A stretch of 27,482 nt of DNA, from positions 1-27,482 of the forward strand of contig JBGTBA010000037.1 in NCBI GenBank assembly GCA_041749595.1, in the 5' to 3' direction. Source of the stretch: Aurantibrevibacter sp041749595. GTDB taxonomy: Bacteria; Bacteroidota; Bacteroidia; Flavobacteriales; Flavobacteriaceae. The notes below the pieces were generated by a model, which was not told the DNA's origin, searched no databases, and was given only the letters and a program-made list of their open reading frames with translations. The position numbers and the translations under genes were made by a program. Shown piece by piece: positions 16,407 to 24,670 of this stretch. The first letter of the stretch is position 1. The number at the start of each line of letters is the position of its first letter.

Positions 16407-17243
16407 ATGCAAAAGATAACCGATATTAAAGGAACATTTACACTGCACAACGGAGTGGCCATGCCCTATTTTGGACTAGGTGTTTATCTGTCCAAAGACG
16501 GGCAAGAAGTCGTAAATGCCGTAAAGTGGGCCTTGGAAGCTGGATACCGGCACATTGATACGGCTGCCATCTATAAAAACGAGGAGGGAGTTGGCCAGGG
16601 GATACGGGGAAACGATGTTCCCAGAGAAGACATTTTTGTGGTGAGCAAAGTATGGAATTCCGACCAAGGATATGACAGTACCCTAAAGGCGTTTGATGAG
16701 AGTCTGGAACGCCTGCAACTGGATTATCTGGACCTGTACCTCATACATTGGCCAGTAGCCGGAAAATACAGGGAAACATGGCGCGCCATGGAACATTTAT
16801 ATGTTCAAAAGCGAGTGCGGGCCATTGGGGTGAGTAATTTTATGCAACATCATTTGGAGGATTTACTGGAAAATGCCAAAATTGTACCCATGGTAAACCA
16901 AATGGAATGCCACCCTTATTTGGTGCAACAGAAACTCATTGACTTTTGTACCTATCGAAATATTAGGTACGAAGCCTGGTCCCCCATGATGCAGGGACAT
17001 ATTTTCAAAATACCTGTCTTTAAGAAACTGGCGGAAAAATACCGGAAAAGCATTGCGCAGATCGTACTTCGATGGGATTTGCAAAAAGGGATCATTACCA
17101 TTCCCAAATCGGCCCAAAAAGAGAGAATCCTGTCCAATGCCGCTATTTTCGATTTTGAGCTTTCAACTGCCGACATGGCTTATTTGGACGGCTTGGACAA
17201 AGGACAGCGCTTTGGTCCGGACCCAGATAATTTTAATTTTTAA
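16407..17243 (+). CDS. Aldo/keto reductase
   Basis: This 278-residue cytoplasmic NADPH-dependent reductase has the full catalytic tetrad of the superfamily: Asp51 and Tyr56 in GYRHIDTAAIYKNEEGVG, Lys81 in VVSKVW, and His114 in LYLIHWP. Other family marks are RAIGVSNFMQHHLEDLL and the cofactor end ITIPKSAQKERI. The pattern is that of the 2,5-diketo-gluconate reductase branch, but the natural substrate cannot be predicted. I use ATG 16407, because residues encoded upstream of it do not resemble the family. It converges with the thioesterase gene with only 19 bases between the stops and no clear terminator. Confidence 0.92.
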   Translation: MQKITDIKGTFTLHNGVAMPYFGLGVYLSKDGQEVVNAVKWALEAGYRHIDTAAIYKNEEGVGQGIRGNDVPREDIFVVSKVWNSDQGYDSTLKAFDESLERLQLDYLDLYLIHWPVAGKYRETWRAMEHLYVQKRVRAIGVSNFMQHHLEDLLENAKIVPMVNQMECHPYLVQQKLIDFCTYRNIRYEAWSPMMQGHIFKIPVFKKLAEKYRKSIAQIVLRWDLQKGIITIPKSAQKERILSNAAIFDFELSTADMAYLDGLDKGQRFGPDPDNFNF

Positions 17244-17262
17244 ATAATCGCCAAGCCGTTCA

Positions 17263-17775
17263 TCAATCCATAAAAAGAGCACGGAGTTCCGTGGCTTCAT
17301 GCGGTTTCATTTTACCGGCGAGCACCAAGCTCAACTGTTTCCTGCGCAAAGCGGCGGCAAAACGCTCTTTTTCCAGATCGGTCTCGGGAATAAGGGCGGG
17401 TACTTGGGAGGGGTTTCCTTTTTCATCCACCGCCACAAAAGTGTAAATGGCCTCATTGGCTTTGGTGCGCTCACCATTTAACCGGTCTTCCATCCAAACA
17501 TCTATAAATACTTCCATGGAGCTGGTGAAAGCTCGGGAAACTGCGGCCTCTACGGTTACCACGCTGCCCAAAGGAACGGCCTTGTTAAAGGCCACATGGT
17601 TTACGGATGCCGTTACCGTTATCCGTCGGCTATGGCGTTGGGCGGCGATACTTGCGGCCCTATCCATTCTGGCCAAGAGTTCGCCCCCGAACAAATTGTT
17701 CAACGGATTTGTTTCGCTGGGAAGCACCATATCGGTCATGACGGTTCTGGAATCACTTGGGGTCTTAGGTTGCAT
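17263..17775 (-). CDS. Acyl-CoA thioesterase (hotdog fold, YciA/BACH type)
   Basis: This 170-residue enzyme hydrolyses acyl-CoA to free fatty acid and CoA. The active-site region is NPLNNLFGGELLARMDRAAS, with FGG at residues 29-31 and the conserved Asp38. Next come a strand with TVTASVNHVAFNKAVPLGSV and the EAIYTFVAVDEKGNP segment, all typical of the hexameric hotdog family. It lies 59 bases after the SPOR-domain gene on the same strand and may be read from the same message. Chain-length preference cannot be seen from the sequence. Confidence 0.93.
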   Translation of the reverse strand: MQPKTPSDSRTVMTDMVLPSETNPLNNLFGGELLARMDRAASIAAQRHSRRITVTASVNHVAFNKAVPLGSVVTVEAAVSRAFTSSMEVFIDVWMEDRLNGERTKANEAIYTFVAVDEKGNPSQVPALIPETDLEKERFAAALRRKQLSLVLAGKMKPHEATELRALFMD

Positions 17776-17834
17776 ATCCTTTTATTTTGGATAAAGATAA
17801 GGCCGTCTTTGAGGTTGAAGAAGGCGTTCCGTAC

Positions 17835-18779
17835 TTATTTTACAGATAACATCCAAGCCTCCGGGGATTCGGCTTGTTTTACGTCTTTTAAAAAGGTCAA
17901 GGCTTCATCAACCTTATCAAAACTATCGTAAATTACCATGTGCAATCCATATTTGTTAATGCCAATATAAGAGGCATTATAGCCTTTTTGACGCAGTTCC
18001 TGCACTTTTTTATCGGCATTTTCCTTAACCCGAAACGCACCTGCAATGATTTGGTGCATTCCCGTAATTTTTTTAACAACGTCTATGGTAAGTGAAGGCA
18101 GTTCCAATGGAATTTTATTGAAAAAAGTAGCTTGTTGTATGTTTTTGGACACTTGTTCCTGGGCCTGCTCACGGGCAAAAGCTATATTTTTTGCGTTTTC
18201 ATTGTACAAACGGTACCCGCCGAAGCCGAGGGAAGCGGCGAGCAAAATCACTGCCGCATATTTAAAATAAGGTCGCAAGGAAGGTTCTTTCCTTTTTTCC
18301 GGGGTAAATATAAAAGGGATTTTTTCTTCCAAGGCCGCTACCTCTTCTTTCAAGACCTCGCGTTGCACGGGCAGGGCGGTAAAAGAAGACAAGCCAAAAG
18401 AAGAAGTAAGATAATTAACCTTATAGGAGGGCTGAAACTGAACCTTACCTTCTTTGTTCAACCAAAGTTCTCCAATATTTTTCAAAGGTAGTCGGTCTCC
18501 ATTCTTTAGCTGTTTTTTCCAGATTTCACCGAGGGCAACAACCTGTTTCAGCATTTCATCGTAGGAGGTTTTTTCCTTTTCGGCCATATAGGAAACCAAT
18601 AGCCCGTCATTTGATGACAATTGTTCATTAAAGGAAATAATTTTGGAAGGCGGATAAAACGCATGGGCGGGCCCATTGATCACGGCAGATTTCACTTGAG
18701 TGAGAAACGCACCAAAATTGGGCAAAACCACACAATTGTAACGATAAAGTAACTCTTCAATAGAATTTTGGATATCCAT
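17835..18779 (-). CDS. Membrane protein with HU-like N-terminus and C-terminal SPOR domain
   Basis: This 314-residue protein starts at ATG 18779 (MDIQNSIEELLYRYNCVVLP, then NFGAFLTQ), which matches the HU/CCDC81-like domain common in Bacteroidota. A second such region lies near residues 75-125 (LKNGDRLPLKNIGELWLNKE). One membrane helix follows at about 177-197 (YAAVILLAASLGFGGYRLY). The C-terminal 75 residues are a SPOR domain (HQIIAGAFRVKENADKKVQE and YGLHMVIYDSF), which binds denuded glycan strands at division sites. The layout predicts a cytoplasmic N-terminus and a periplasmic SPOR domain. A weak promoter (TTTG, 18 bases, GATATTTG) ends five bases before this ATG, so the message may be nearly leaderless. 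The longer frame from 18866 is rejected. Confidence 0.85.
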   Translation of the reverse strand: MDIQNSIEELLYRYNCVVLPNFGAFLTQVKSAVINGPAHAFYPPSKIISFNEQLSSNDGLLVSYMAEKEKTSYDEMLKQVVALGEIWKKQLKNGDRLPLKNIGELWLNKEGKVQFQPSYKVNYLTSSFGLSSFTALPVQREVLKEEVAALEEKIPFIFTPEKRKEPSLRPYFKYAAVILLAASLGFGGYRLYNENAKNIAFAREQAQEQVSKNIQQATFFNKIPLELPSLTIDVVKKITGMHQIIAGAFRVKENADKKVQELRQKGYNASYIGINKYGLHMVIYDSFDKVDEALTFLKDVKQAESPEAWMLSVK

Positions 18780-18883
18780 GATGACAAATATCAAAAAAAT
18801 TAAAGGTGCACAAAACGCTTTCCATAACTTTTTATTAACATTATATTTTCTGTATTTTGTGGACAACTAAGTAAAACACCTAC

Positions 18884-19987
18884 ATGACCCAAGAGGAACT
18901 CATTGCAGTCTTACGGTTGCAGAATATCCCCAATATAGGAGATATAACGGCAAAAAAGCTTATTTCGCATTGTGGAAGCCCAATGGCCGTTTTTCAGGAC
19001 AAGGCACGGCACCTCATGAAGATAGAGGGCATAGGATCTTATATTTTAAAGGAGCTGCATTATGCCGATCATCTAAAAGCCGCGGAGGTGGAGTATGGAT
19101 TTATTGGGGATCACGGTATTTGCCCAGTATATTTTATGGACAAAGAGTATCCCAACCACCTAAAACATTGTATTGATGGTCCAATTTTACTGTTCAAAAG
19201 AGGGAAAATGGACTTAGGGGGCAGAAAAATCATTAGCATTGTGGGCACTCGGAACATTACTAGTTATGGCACCGCATTTTGTGAACAACTGATTGAGGAT
19301 TTGGTATGGCTAAACCCTGTCATAGTAAGTGGGTTTGCCTATGGAGTGGATATCTGCGCCCAAAAGGCCGCAATAAAACATGGGTTGCAGACCATAGGCT
19401 GTTTGGCACATGGCCTCAACCAGATTTATCCGAGAACACATGCAAAATATGTAGCAGAAGTTGAGAAAAATGGTGGATTTTTTACCGAGTTTTGGAGTAC
19501 GAGCAAGCCCGAACGCGAAAATTTTTTAAAGCGAAACCGTATCATTGCCGGAGCAAGTGACGCTATCATTGTGGTAGAATCGGCGGAAAGAGGGGGTAGT
19601 TTGGTTACCGCAGATATTGCCAATAGCTATAATCGCGATGTGTTTGCCGTTCCGGGACGGGCACAGGACAAATTTAGCGTGGGATGCAATAATTTGATAA
19701 AACAGCAAAAAGCCCAAATGCTCACCAGTGCCGCGGATTTAATTTATATGATGGGTTGGGAGCTAGAGGAAAAAGGAACCAAAGCGGTACAGAAGCAGTT
19801 ATTTGTAGAATTGGACGAGACTGAAAAATCTATTTATTTGTATTTACAAAAAGAGGGGAAGCAATTGCTGGATAGTATTGCGTTGGACTGTCAGTTACCT
19901 GTTTTTAAGGTTTCTTCAACCCTTTTAAATATGGAGATGAAAGGTGTAATACGGCCGTTGCCGGGGAAATTGTTTGAGGCCGTTTAA
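18884..19987 (+). CDS. dprA: DNA-processing protein DprA
   Basis: This 367-residue protein loads RecA on incoming single-stranded DNA during transformation. An N-terminal helical region with helix-hairpin-helix character (NIPNIGDITAKKLISHCGSP and IEGIGSYILKEL) is followed by the Rossmann-like core. The core has IVGTRNITSYG (119-129), SGFAYGVDICAQ (149-160), AHGLNQIYPRTH, FLKRNRIIAGASDA and ERGGSLVTADIA. A C-terminal winged-helix part is visible after about residue 300 (VELDETEKSIYLYLQKEGKQ). Length and order fit the family. It is divergent from the SPOR gene, with 104 bases between the starts. Its presence implies natural uptake is possible but does not prove it. Confidence 0.95.
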   Translation: MTQEELIAVLRLQNIPNIGDITAKKLISHCGSPMAVFQDKARHLMKIEGIGSYILKELHYADHLKAAEVEYGFIGDHGICPVYFMDKEYPNHLKHCIDGPILLFKRGKMDLGGRKIISIVGTRNITSYGTAFCEQLIEDLVWLNPVIVSGFAYGVDICAQKAAIKHGLQTIGCLAHGLNQIYPRTHAKYVAEVEKNGGFFTEFWSTSKPERENFLKRNRIIAGASDAIIVVESAERGGSLVTADIANSYNRDVFAVPGRAQDKFSVGCNNLIKQQKAQMLTSAADLIYMMGWELEEKGTKAVQKQLFVELDETEKSIYLYLQKEGKQLLDSIALDCQLPVFKVSSTLLNMEMKGVIRPLPGKLFEAV

Positions 19988-20205
19988 GTTTTACAGACCG
20001 GGGGTTTTTAAAAATTCCCAAAAATCAAGGCTCTAACTATATTTTTATACAAGAAGGTTTTTAGACAGCTTGTACCGTCCTGAAAAAAGTTGGCACTTTT
20101 TTGTCTTTAGGTGTTCTGATGTTCTTTAAATTTGTATAACGATAAGGAATTTGACCAATTGAACCGTCGGATATTTTTAAATAGTTCCCATTGTCAATTT
20201 GGTGT
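19988..20205. other. Gene-free stretch after dprA with a weak hairpin
   Basis: No gene is seen. AAAAAAGT (20083-20090) and ACTTTTTT (20095-20102) pair perfectly around TGGC, forming an A/T stem ending in six T residues. It might serve as a weak terminator in either direction. The segment leads into a decayed recombinase fragment on the minus strand. Confidence 0.35.
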
Positions 20206-20346
20206 TTATGTCCTGGTCTTACTGGCCATATGGCTATATATTTCCTTGGTCTTACAGTTGCCGTGCCCAACAGCACTTGTATGTGCGGGTGTGCCCCCGT
20301 TCTCCATTAAATACTTGGCAAAGCTTTGCCGTAAGGCATCCGGCGG
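20206..20346 (-). pseudogene. Decayed C-terminal end of a tyrosine recombinase
   Basis: The minus strand encodes LRQSFAKYLMENGGT, and later VGHGNCKTKEIYSHMASKT in the same frame. A middle piece, HIQVLLG, is readable only in another frame, so at least two small indels have occurred. Together these match the end of a Xer-like integrase: LRHSFA, ENG, IQ-LLGH, then KTTEIYTH with its catalytic tyrosine. The active-site His of LRHSFA is now Gln. No clear N-terminal part is found upstream as far as the window shows, so this is a relic of a past insertion. It is not the same type as the recombinase at the right edge. Confidence 0.6.
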
Positions 20347-20442
20347 GCAGTGTTGATTAATGCATCGTAAAAAACGGCAATAGTATTGGGATACTTCATC
20401 TGGGTCTTGAGCATTGGTTGAAAGGCAGAGTGCCACACCCCG

Positions 20443-20958
20443 TCAACCTAAAAAAGGAAGCAAGGCCACCCGATATTCCCAAGCCTTGTAGACAAAAATG
20501 CCAAAATAGATTACGGCCACCATAAACTTTAAAAAGGTTCCTGTAAGAAATCCGAGGAAGGAACCGAAGGCCGCTTTAAAGGCTGTTTTTTTATCAGTTT
20601 TATTCAAAAGTTCACCGGCCAAGGCGCCCACAAAGGGCCATATAATAATGCCAAAAAAACCTAAAACGGGGAAAATAAGGGCTACTAGAAGTCCGATGGT
20701 AGTTCCGATCATGCCCGACTTACTCCCGCCGAATTTTTTGGCACCCATCACCGGAATGATATAATCCAAGACTATCACAAACAGAGCTAAGATTAGTGTA
20801 AGTCCCAAAATCCACCAGTCCATAGGAACTGGTGGCGTAAGATAAAGTAACAGAAGTCCGATCCAGCTCAATGGCGGTCCCGGAATTACGGGCAAAAAAC
20901 TTCCCAATATGCCGATGATCACAAAAATAAAACCTAAAAGGAGGAGTATGATATCCAT
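20443..20958 (-). CDS. DUF456 membrane protein
   Basis: This 171-residue hydrophobic protein has about four or five predicted membrane segments. It carries the family's glycine- and proline-rich N-terminus LGSFLPVIPGPPLSWIGLLL and the second conserved block DYIIPVMGAKKFGGSKSG followed by MIGTTIGLLVALIFPVLGFF. The function of DUF456 proteins is unknown; the glycine-zipper-like repeats suggest close helix packing. It stands alone on the minus strand, with a recombinase relic downstream and the BlaI-type operator region upstream. Start ATG 20958 gives a normal family length. Confidence 0.85.
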   Translation of the reverse strand: MDIILLLLGFIFVIIGILGSFLPVIPGPPLSWIGLLLLYLTPPVPMDWWILGLTLILALFVIVLDYIIPVMGAKKFGGSKSGMIGTTIGLLVALIFPVLGFFGIIIWPFVGALAGELLNKTDKKTAFKAAFGSFLGFLTGTFLKFMVAVIYFGIFVYKAWEYRVALLPFLG

Positions 20959-21093
20959 TCGAATTAATTTCCGATGTGACGAAGATACGAAGGATTTGTT
21001 ACATTTTATTGCATTAAACTAAGAAGGGGAAGTATCGATTAGGCTTGGCAAATGACAACTTTTTTGAATGTGGAACGTTCTAAACCAAAAATT

Positions 21094-21133
21094 TATAACT
21101 AAAACATTAGTTTAAACTAATGTTTTAGTTATA
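21094..21133. promoter_or_regulatory. 40-bp perfect palindrome made of two BlaI-type operator dyads
   Basis: Positions 21094-21113 are the exact reverse complement of 21114-21133. Each half holds its own dyad: AACTAA-AACA-TTAGTT at 21097-21112 and AACTAA-TGTT-TTAGTT at 21115-21130, with centres 18 bases apart. BlaI/MecI repressors bind short A/T-rich dyads with an ACTA or TAGT core. The palindrome covers the space between the -33 region and the -7 element of the promoter, so a bound repressor would block it. Confidence 0.8.
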
Positions 21134-21137
21134 TTTG
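21130..21137 (+). promoter_or_regulatory. Promoter -7 element of the blaI-like operon
   Basis: TATATTTG is an exact TAnnTTTG match. The sequence 19-22 bases upstream is TTAG (21107-21110), a weak -33 that lies inside the first operator dyad. Transcription would begin near 21144, about 23 bases before the repressor ATG. Confidence 0.6.
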
Positions 21138-21148
21138 TACTATTAATG

Positions 21149-21164
21149 AACTAAAAAACTAGTT
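21149..21164. promoter_or_regulatory. Third operator-like dyad just before the blaI-like start
   Basis: AACTAA-AAAA-CTAGTT differs from the upstream dyads by a single base in the right arm. It ends two bases before the ATG at 21167 and lies downstream of the predicted transcription start, about 34 bases from the centre of the second dyad. Confidence 0.55.
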
Positions 21165-21166
21165 GA

Positions 21167-21529
21167 ATGAAACAGTTAACCAAGGCAGAAGAGGAAGTTA
21201 TGCAAATACTATGGCAGTTGGAAAGGTGCAATGTTGCCGCGATAATTGACGAACTTCCTGAACCTAAACCCGCTTATAACACGGTTTCGACAATCGTTCG
21301 GATATTGGAAAGCAAAGGTTTTGTAGATCATCTAAAAGAAGGCAAGGGGCATGTGTATTATCCGATGGTGAAAAAGTCGGACTACAGCCATCAAAGCATC
21401 AATAAATTGGTTGATGGTTATTTTCAGGGCTCCTACAAGAGTTTGGTTTCTTTTTTTATGAAGAAGAACGACATGAGTCTTTCGGAATTGGAATCGATAT
21501 TAAAGGAAATTAAAAAGGAAGAAAAATGA
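21167..21529 (+). CDS. BlaI/MecI/CopY-family transcriptional repressor
   Basis: This 120-residue DNA-binding protein has a winged helix at about residues 1-75 (LTKAEEEVMQILWQLERCNV, then PKPAYNTVSTIVRILESKGF), which is the BlaI recognition region. A C-terminal dimer helix follows (SYKSLVSFFMKKNDMSLSEL). In known systems the partner BlaR1 protease leads to cleavage of the repressor in the dimer region when a signal arrives. The stop overlaps the ATG of the M56 protease gene as ATGA (21526-21529). The palindromic dyads upstream indicate that it represses its own operon. There is no beta-lactamase gene nearby, so the signal need not be an antibiotic. Confidence 0.93.
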   Translation: MKQLTKAEEEVMQILWQLERCNVAAIIDELPEPKPAYNTVSTIVRILESKGFVDHLKEGKGHVYYPMVKKSDYSHQSINKLVDGYFQGSYKSLVSFFMKKNDMSLSELESILKEIKKEEK

Positions 21530-22986
21530 TTCAGTACGGTTTAGAGTGCATCGGATTTCAGTTGGTCTTTCTCATGGTGTATGATCTGTTTTTAAAACGG
21601 GAGACTTTTTTTCAATGGAACAGAGTCTTTCTTATGGGGACTTATACCTTATCCATACTCTTGCCATGGATGAAGATTGAAGCCTTTCGGACCACTTTGC
21701 CGACCCAATATAATTTGAATCCTAATTTTTTGTTTAAACTGGATGAAGTGACTCCGGTTCAGGATGTAGTGGAAAGTACCTTAATCAGTTTCTCATGGCA
21801 AGAGGGGATACTCATAATGGGAATGATAATTTCCCTGGTTCTTTTTAGTTTTAAAATCCTTCATATTGTAAGGTTAAAACGTCATAGTGCCATCCATTAT
21901 TTTCCTGACTTTACGCAGGTTATTGTGGCAAATAGTACTATAGCTTTTTCCTTTTTCAAATCCATTTTTCTGGGAGATCAGGTCGCTAAAAAGGATCATA
22001 AAAACATTGTTCAGCATGAGTTGGTACATATAAAACAAGAGCATTCATGGGATTTGCTCTTTTTTGAGCTCATGCGTATTGTAGGGTGGTTTAACCCCCT
22101 GGTATATATCTATCAGAGCAGAATGTCCGAATTGCACGAGTTTATAGCCGACGCACAAGTGTGCAAAACCAATAAAAAAGAACAGTATCAGCTGTTATTA
22201 TCTCAAGTGTTTCAAACGGAACATATTTCATTCATCAACCCATTTTTTAAATCATCATTAATCAAAAAACGAATCGTCATGTTACAAAAATCAAAATCAA
22301 AAAAAGTCTGGCAATTAAAGTATTTAGTCATACTGCCTCTGGTAGTGGGCATGCTTTTTTACACTTCCTGCGAGCAGGAATCTGATATTAAAACGCTGAT
22401 AACAGTGAAAGATGCGGAAAATTTATCTTTGGAAGAAGAAAAAGAGGTATTTGAGAAACTTAGTAGGCTCTCAGAAAGTGAAGGGTATTGGGAACTTACG
22501 GTTACAGATAGTGCTTCGTCTATAGTATTCTCAAAAACCGACGATGGATCTTTTATTTCAGGGCCAAATGGCGAACAGATAGCTGCTAAAATGCTCATAC
22601 AATCTTCCATATCCGGTGCTTACATTGACCTAAATAAGTCCATTATTCCCTTCGCTATAGTCGAACAGGCTCCTATATTTCCCGGATGTGAAAATTCAGC
22701 GGATAAAAAAGCCTGTTTTAAAGAAAAAATGCATGAACACATCAGTAAACATTTCAACTACCCCGAGGAAGCGCAAGATCAAGGTATCCAAGGACGTGTA
22801 AATACGGTATTTTTAATAGCCGCAGATGGCAGTATTAAGGATATTACCGCAAAAGGTCCCGACAAGCTTTTAGAAGATGAAGTAGTACGGATTATACAGC
22901 AACTGCCCAAAATGATACCGGGCGAGGCCAATGGCCAACCTGTGGGTGTGCCTTATTCCATCCCCATTACTTTTAAGTTACAGTAA
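21526..22986 (+). CDS. M56 (BlaR1-like) metalloprotease with TonB-like C-terminal domain
   Basis: This 486-residue membrane protein has helices at about 5-23, 35-50, 94-113 and 288-304. The protease motif HELVH is at 164-168, followed by the downstream ligand region SELHEFIADA (Glu205, Asp209). After the last helix the protein is outside the inner membrane. There is no penicillin-binding sensor domain as in staphylococcal BlaR1. Instead the last 110 residues (from APIFPGCENSADKKACFKEK, then EEAQDQGIQGRVNTVFLIAA to VPYSIPITFKL) form a TonB-type C-terminal domain. By analogy it senses a periplasmic signal and inactivates the BlaI-like repressor encoded just before. The ligand is unknown. It is translationally coupled to the repressor. 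Confidence 0.88.
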   Translation: MIQYGLECIGFQLVFLMVYDLFLKRETFFQWNRVFLMGTYTLSILLPWMKIEAFRTTLPTQYNLNPNFLFKLDEVTPVQDVVESTLISFSWQEGILIMGMIISLVLFSFKILHIVRLKRHSAIHYFPDFTQVIVANSTIAFSFFKSIFLGDQVAKKDHKNIVQHELVHIKQEHSWDLLFFELMRIVGWFNPLVYIYQSRMSELHEFIADAQVCKTNKKEQYQLLLSQVFQTEHISFINPFFKSSLIKKRIVMLQKSKSKKVWQLKYLVILPLVVGMLFYTSCEQESDIKTLITVKDAENLSLEEEKEVFEKLSRLSESEGYWELTVTDSASSIVFSKTDDGSFISGPNGEQIAAKMLIQSSISGAYIDLNKSIIPFAIVEQAPIFPGCENSADKKACFKEKMHEHISKHFNYPEEAQDQGIQGRVNTVFLIAADGSIKDITAKGPDKLLEDEVVRIIQQLPKMIPGEANGQPVGVPYSIPITFKLQ

Positions 22987-22999
22987 GTTTGTTACCATA

Positions 23000-24139
23000 A
23001 TGGTCAGAAATGCACTATTTGTAGTTGTTATTGCCTTTTTAAGCAAATCCGGAGCCCAAACTTCGGCTTTGGGCCTTGCGGATAGTTTGTATAGCGTTGG
23101 AAATTATACTACCGCTATAAATGAATACGCCAAAGTGGGCACGCATAAATCCGATTTGCAAATAGCGAGGGCCTACCAAAATATGGGCAACTATGACAAC
23201 GCTATCTTGCAATATGAGGCGGTTATTAAGAAAGATGCTTCGTTGCAAATCGCGAAATTTGAATTGGGCAAACTCTATCTAAGGGCTAAAAATAGCGAGA
23301 ACGCATTGGGTATTTTTAAGGAATTGACAGAGAAAAACGCGAATCCGGAATACCACTACCATTTGGGGTTGGCCTTGCAGGATGTAGGAAATTTAGAGGC
23401 CAGCGTTACGGCCTTCAAAGATGGGGCGGCACTAGATAGTACCCATCTTAAAAGCCTCTTTCAACTGGGCAAATATTACCTTAGTGTTAAGGAATATAAC
23501 ACCGCATTGCATTACATAAATAAAGGGATTTATGAATATCCCAACGATGTGGCACTTATCAATCTAAAGGCGTTAACGTTTTATAACAACGACCAATATA
23601 AAGAAGCGAAACCGTTGTTTGAGTCTTTGTTGGAGCGGGGTGAAAAAAAGGAGTTTGTGTATGAAAAACTGGCCAATTGCTATTACAAACTGTGGGAACT
23701 GGAACAAGCAAAAAGCACGTACAGAAAATTATTGGAATTTGAATCGGCTATTCCAAGGGCATATTTTGGTCTAGGCGGCGTGTATTGGCGTGACGAAAAA
23801 CTTGATAGTGCCGCCATCTACTTCAATAAAGCCATAGAAGCTAAAAAGCCATTTTTAGCCGCAGAATATTCGGCATTGGCCGGATTAGCCCGAGAAGGGA
23901 ATAACCTAAACAAGGCCATGGAATATTATAAAAAGGCTTTTGAGGAAGACACCGAAAATTACATGCATTATTATCAAATATGTACCTTGGCAGACCAGTT
24001 GTATAAAGACCCGAAGATAAAATTGCAGTACTACGAGCGCTTTATTGCCCAATTTGGCATGGACCAACCTTATCTTTCCCAAACGGTTGCCAAGCGCATT
24101 TCGCAATTAAAACAGGAAATAGCTGTTGTTCCGGACTGA
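23000..24139 (+). CDS. Exported TPR protein of the blaI-like cluster
   Basis: This 379-residue protein has a signal peptide (MVRNALFVVVIAFLSKSGAQ) and then ten or so tetratricopeptide repeats. Clear ones are IARAYQNMGNYDNAILQYEA, EYHYHLGLALQDVGNLEASV, YEKLANCYYKLWELEQAKST and AYFGLGGVYWRDEKLDSAAI. It is likely a periplasmic scaffold that binds other proteins. It begins 13 bases after the M56 gene. I use ATG 23000, since the longer frame from 22931 would overlap the M56 gene by 56 bases and lacks a signal peptide at its start. Its place suggests a role in the same response, but nothing in the sequence shows what it binds. Confidence 0.85.
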   Translation: MVRNALFVVVIAFLSKSGAQTSALGLADSLYSVGNYTTAINEYAKVGTHKSDLQIARAYQNMGNYDNAILQYEAVIKKDASLQIAKFELGKLYLRAKNSENALGIFKELTEKNANPEYHYHLGLALQDVGNLEASVTAFKDGAALDSTHLKSLFQLGKYYLSVKEYNTALHYINKGIYEYPNDVALINLKALTFYNNDQYKEAKPLFESLLERGEKKEFVYEKLANCYYKLWELEQAKSTYRKLLEFESAIPRAYFGLGGVYWRDEKLDSAAIYFNKAIEAKKPFLAAEYSALAGLAREGNNLNKAMEYYKKAFEEDTENYMHYYQICTLADQLYKDPKIKLQYYERFIAQFGMDQPYLSQTVAKRISQLKQEIAVVPD

Positions 24140-24182
24140 TTTGTGCAAAAAATCGTAATTTCCGCCAAAGAAACTAAAAAGC

Positions 24183-24659
24183 ATGCGGAACGTTACGGTT
24201 TTATGTTGTCTGTGTCTCTTGGCTTCCTGCGATTGGTTTTCCTCTAAAGAGGAAAAAATTCAAAAACTGGTAGAAGAAGGGATCCGGGACATAGATTGGA
24301 ACGATGTGGACCAGTATCCGCTGTTTGAGGTTTGCGATGAGACCGCATCCAAAACGGAACAAAAAGAATGTTTCGAAACGAACATTCTTTCCCATTTTTC
24401 AATGATTCTTCGGGATTTTGAGTTTGTACTGGATGAGGAAGTCCACGATACCATTTATGTTGATTTTATGATGGACCATAAAGGACGGATCGCTGTATTG
24501 GAGGTAGAGAAGAACCCGATAGTACAATCCCAGATCCCGGAATTTGAAACCGTCATCACCCAAAGCCTTAAGACCTTGCCCAAGGTGGCACCGGCCTTAA
24601 AAAGGGGGATTCCCGTAAATGCCAAGTTTCGCATCCCCATTGTTTTAAATACTAATTAA
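24183..24659 (+). CDS. Small lipoprotein with TonB-like domain related to the M56 C-terminus
   Basis: This 158-residue protein has a short lipoprotein signal with lipobox LLASC (Cys16). The mature part resembles the C-terminal domain of the M56 protease encoded 1.2 kb upstream. It has YPLFEVCDETASKTEQKECF against APIFPGCENSADKKACF, a following His (ILSHF against ISKHF), a central segment HKGRIAVLEV against ADGSIKDITA, and a similar end (VNAKFRIPIVL against VPYSIPITFKL). The protein therefore looks like a free-standing, lipid-anchored copy of that domain. The two Cys residues are shared, which suggests a disulphide. It lies 43 bases after the TPR gene and 11 bases before ruvC. Function is unknown. 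Confidence 0.75.
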   Translation: MRNVTVLCCLCLLASCDWFSSKEEKIQKLVEEGIRDIDWNDVDQYPLFEVCDETASKTEQKECFETNILSHFSMILRDFEFVLDEEVHDTIYVDFMMDHKGRIAVLEVEKNPIVQSQIPEFETVITQSLKTLPKVAPALKRGIPVNAKFRIPIVLNTN

Positions 24660-24670
24660 GCACCTTGCCA

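Noticed and set aside
17835..18866. Longer N-terminus for the SPOR protein (start at 18866)
   Set aside because: The added 29 residues cover the promoter-like region and would place a hydrophobic stretch ahead of a cytoplasmic HU-like domain.
21526..22986. Beta-lactam resistance locus
   Set aside because: No beta-lactamase gene is nearby and the M56 protein has a TonB-like domain in place of a penicillin-binding sensor.
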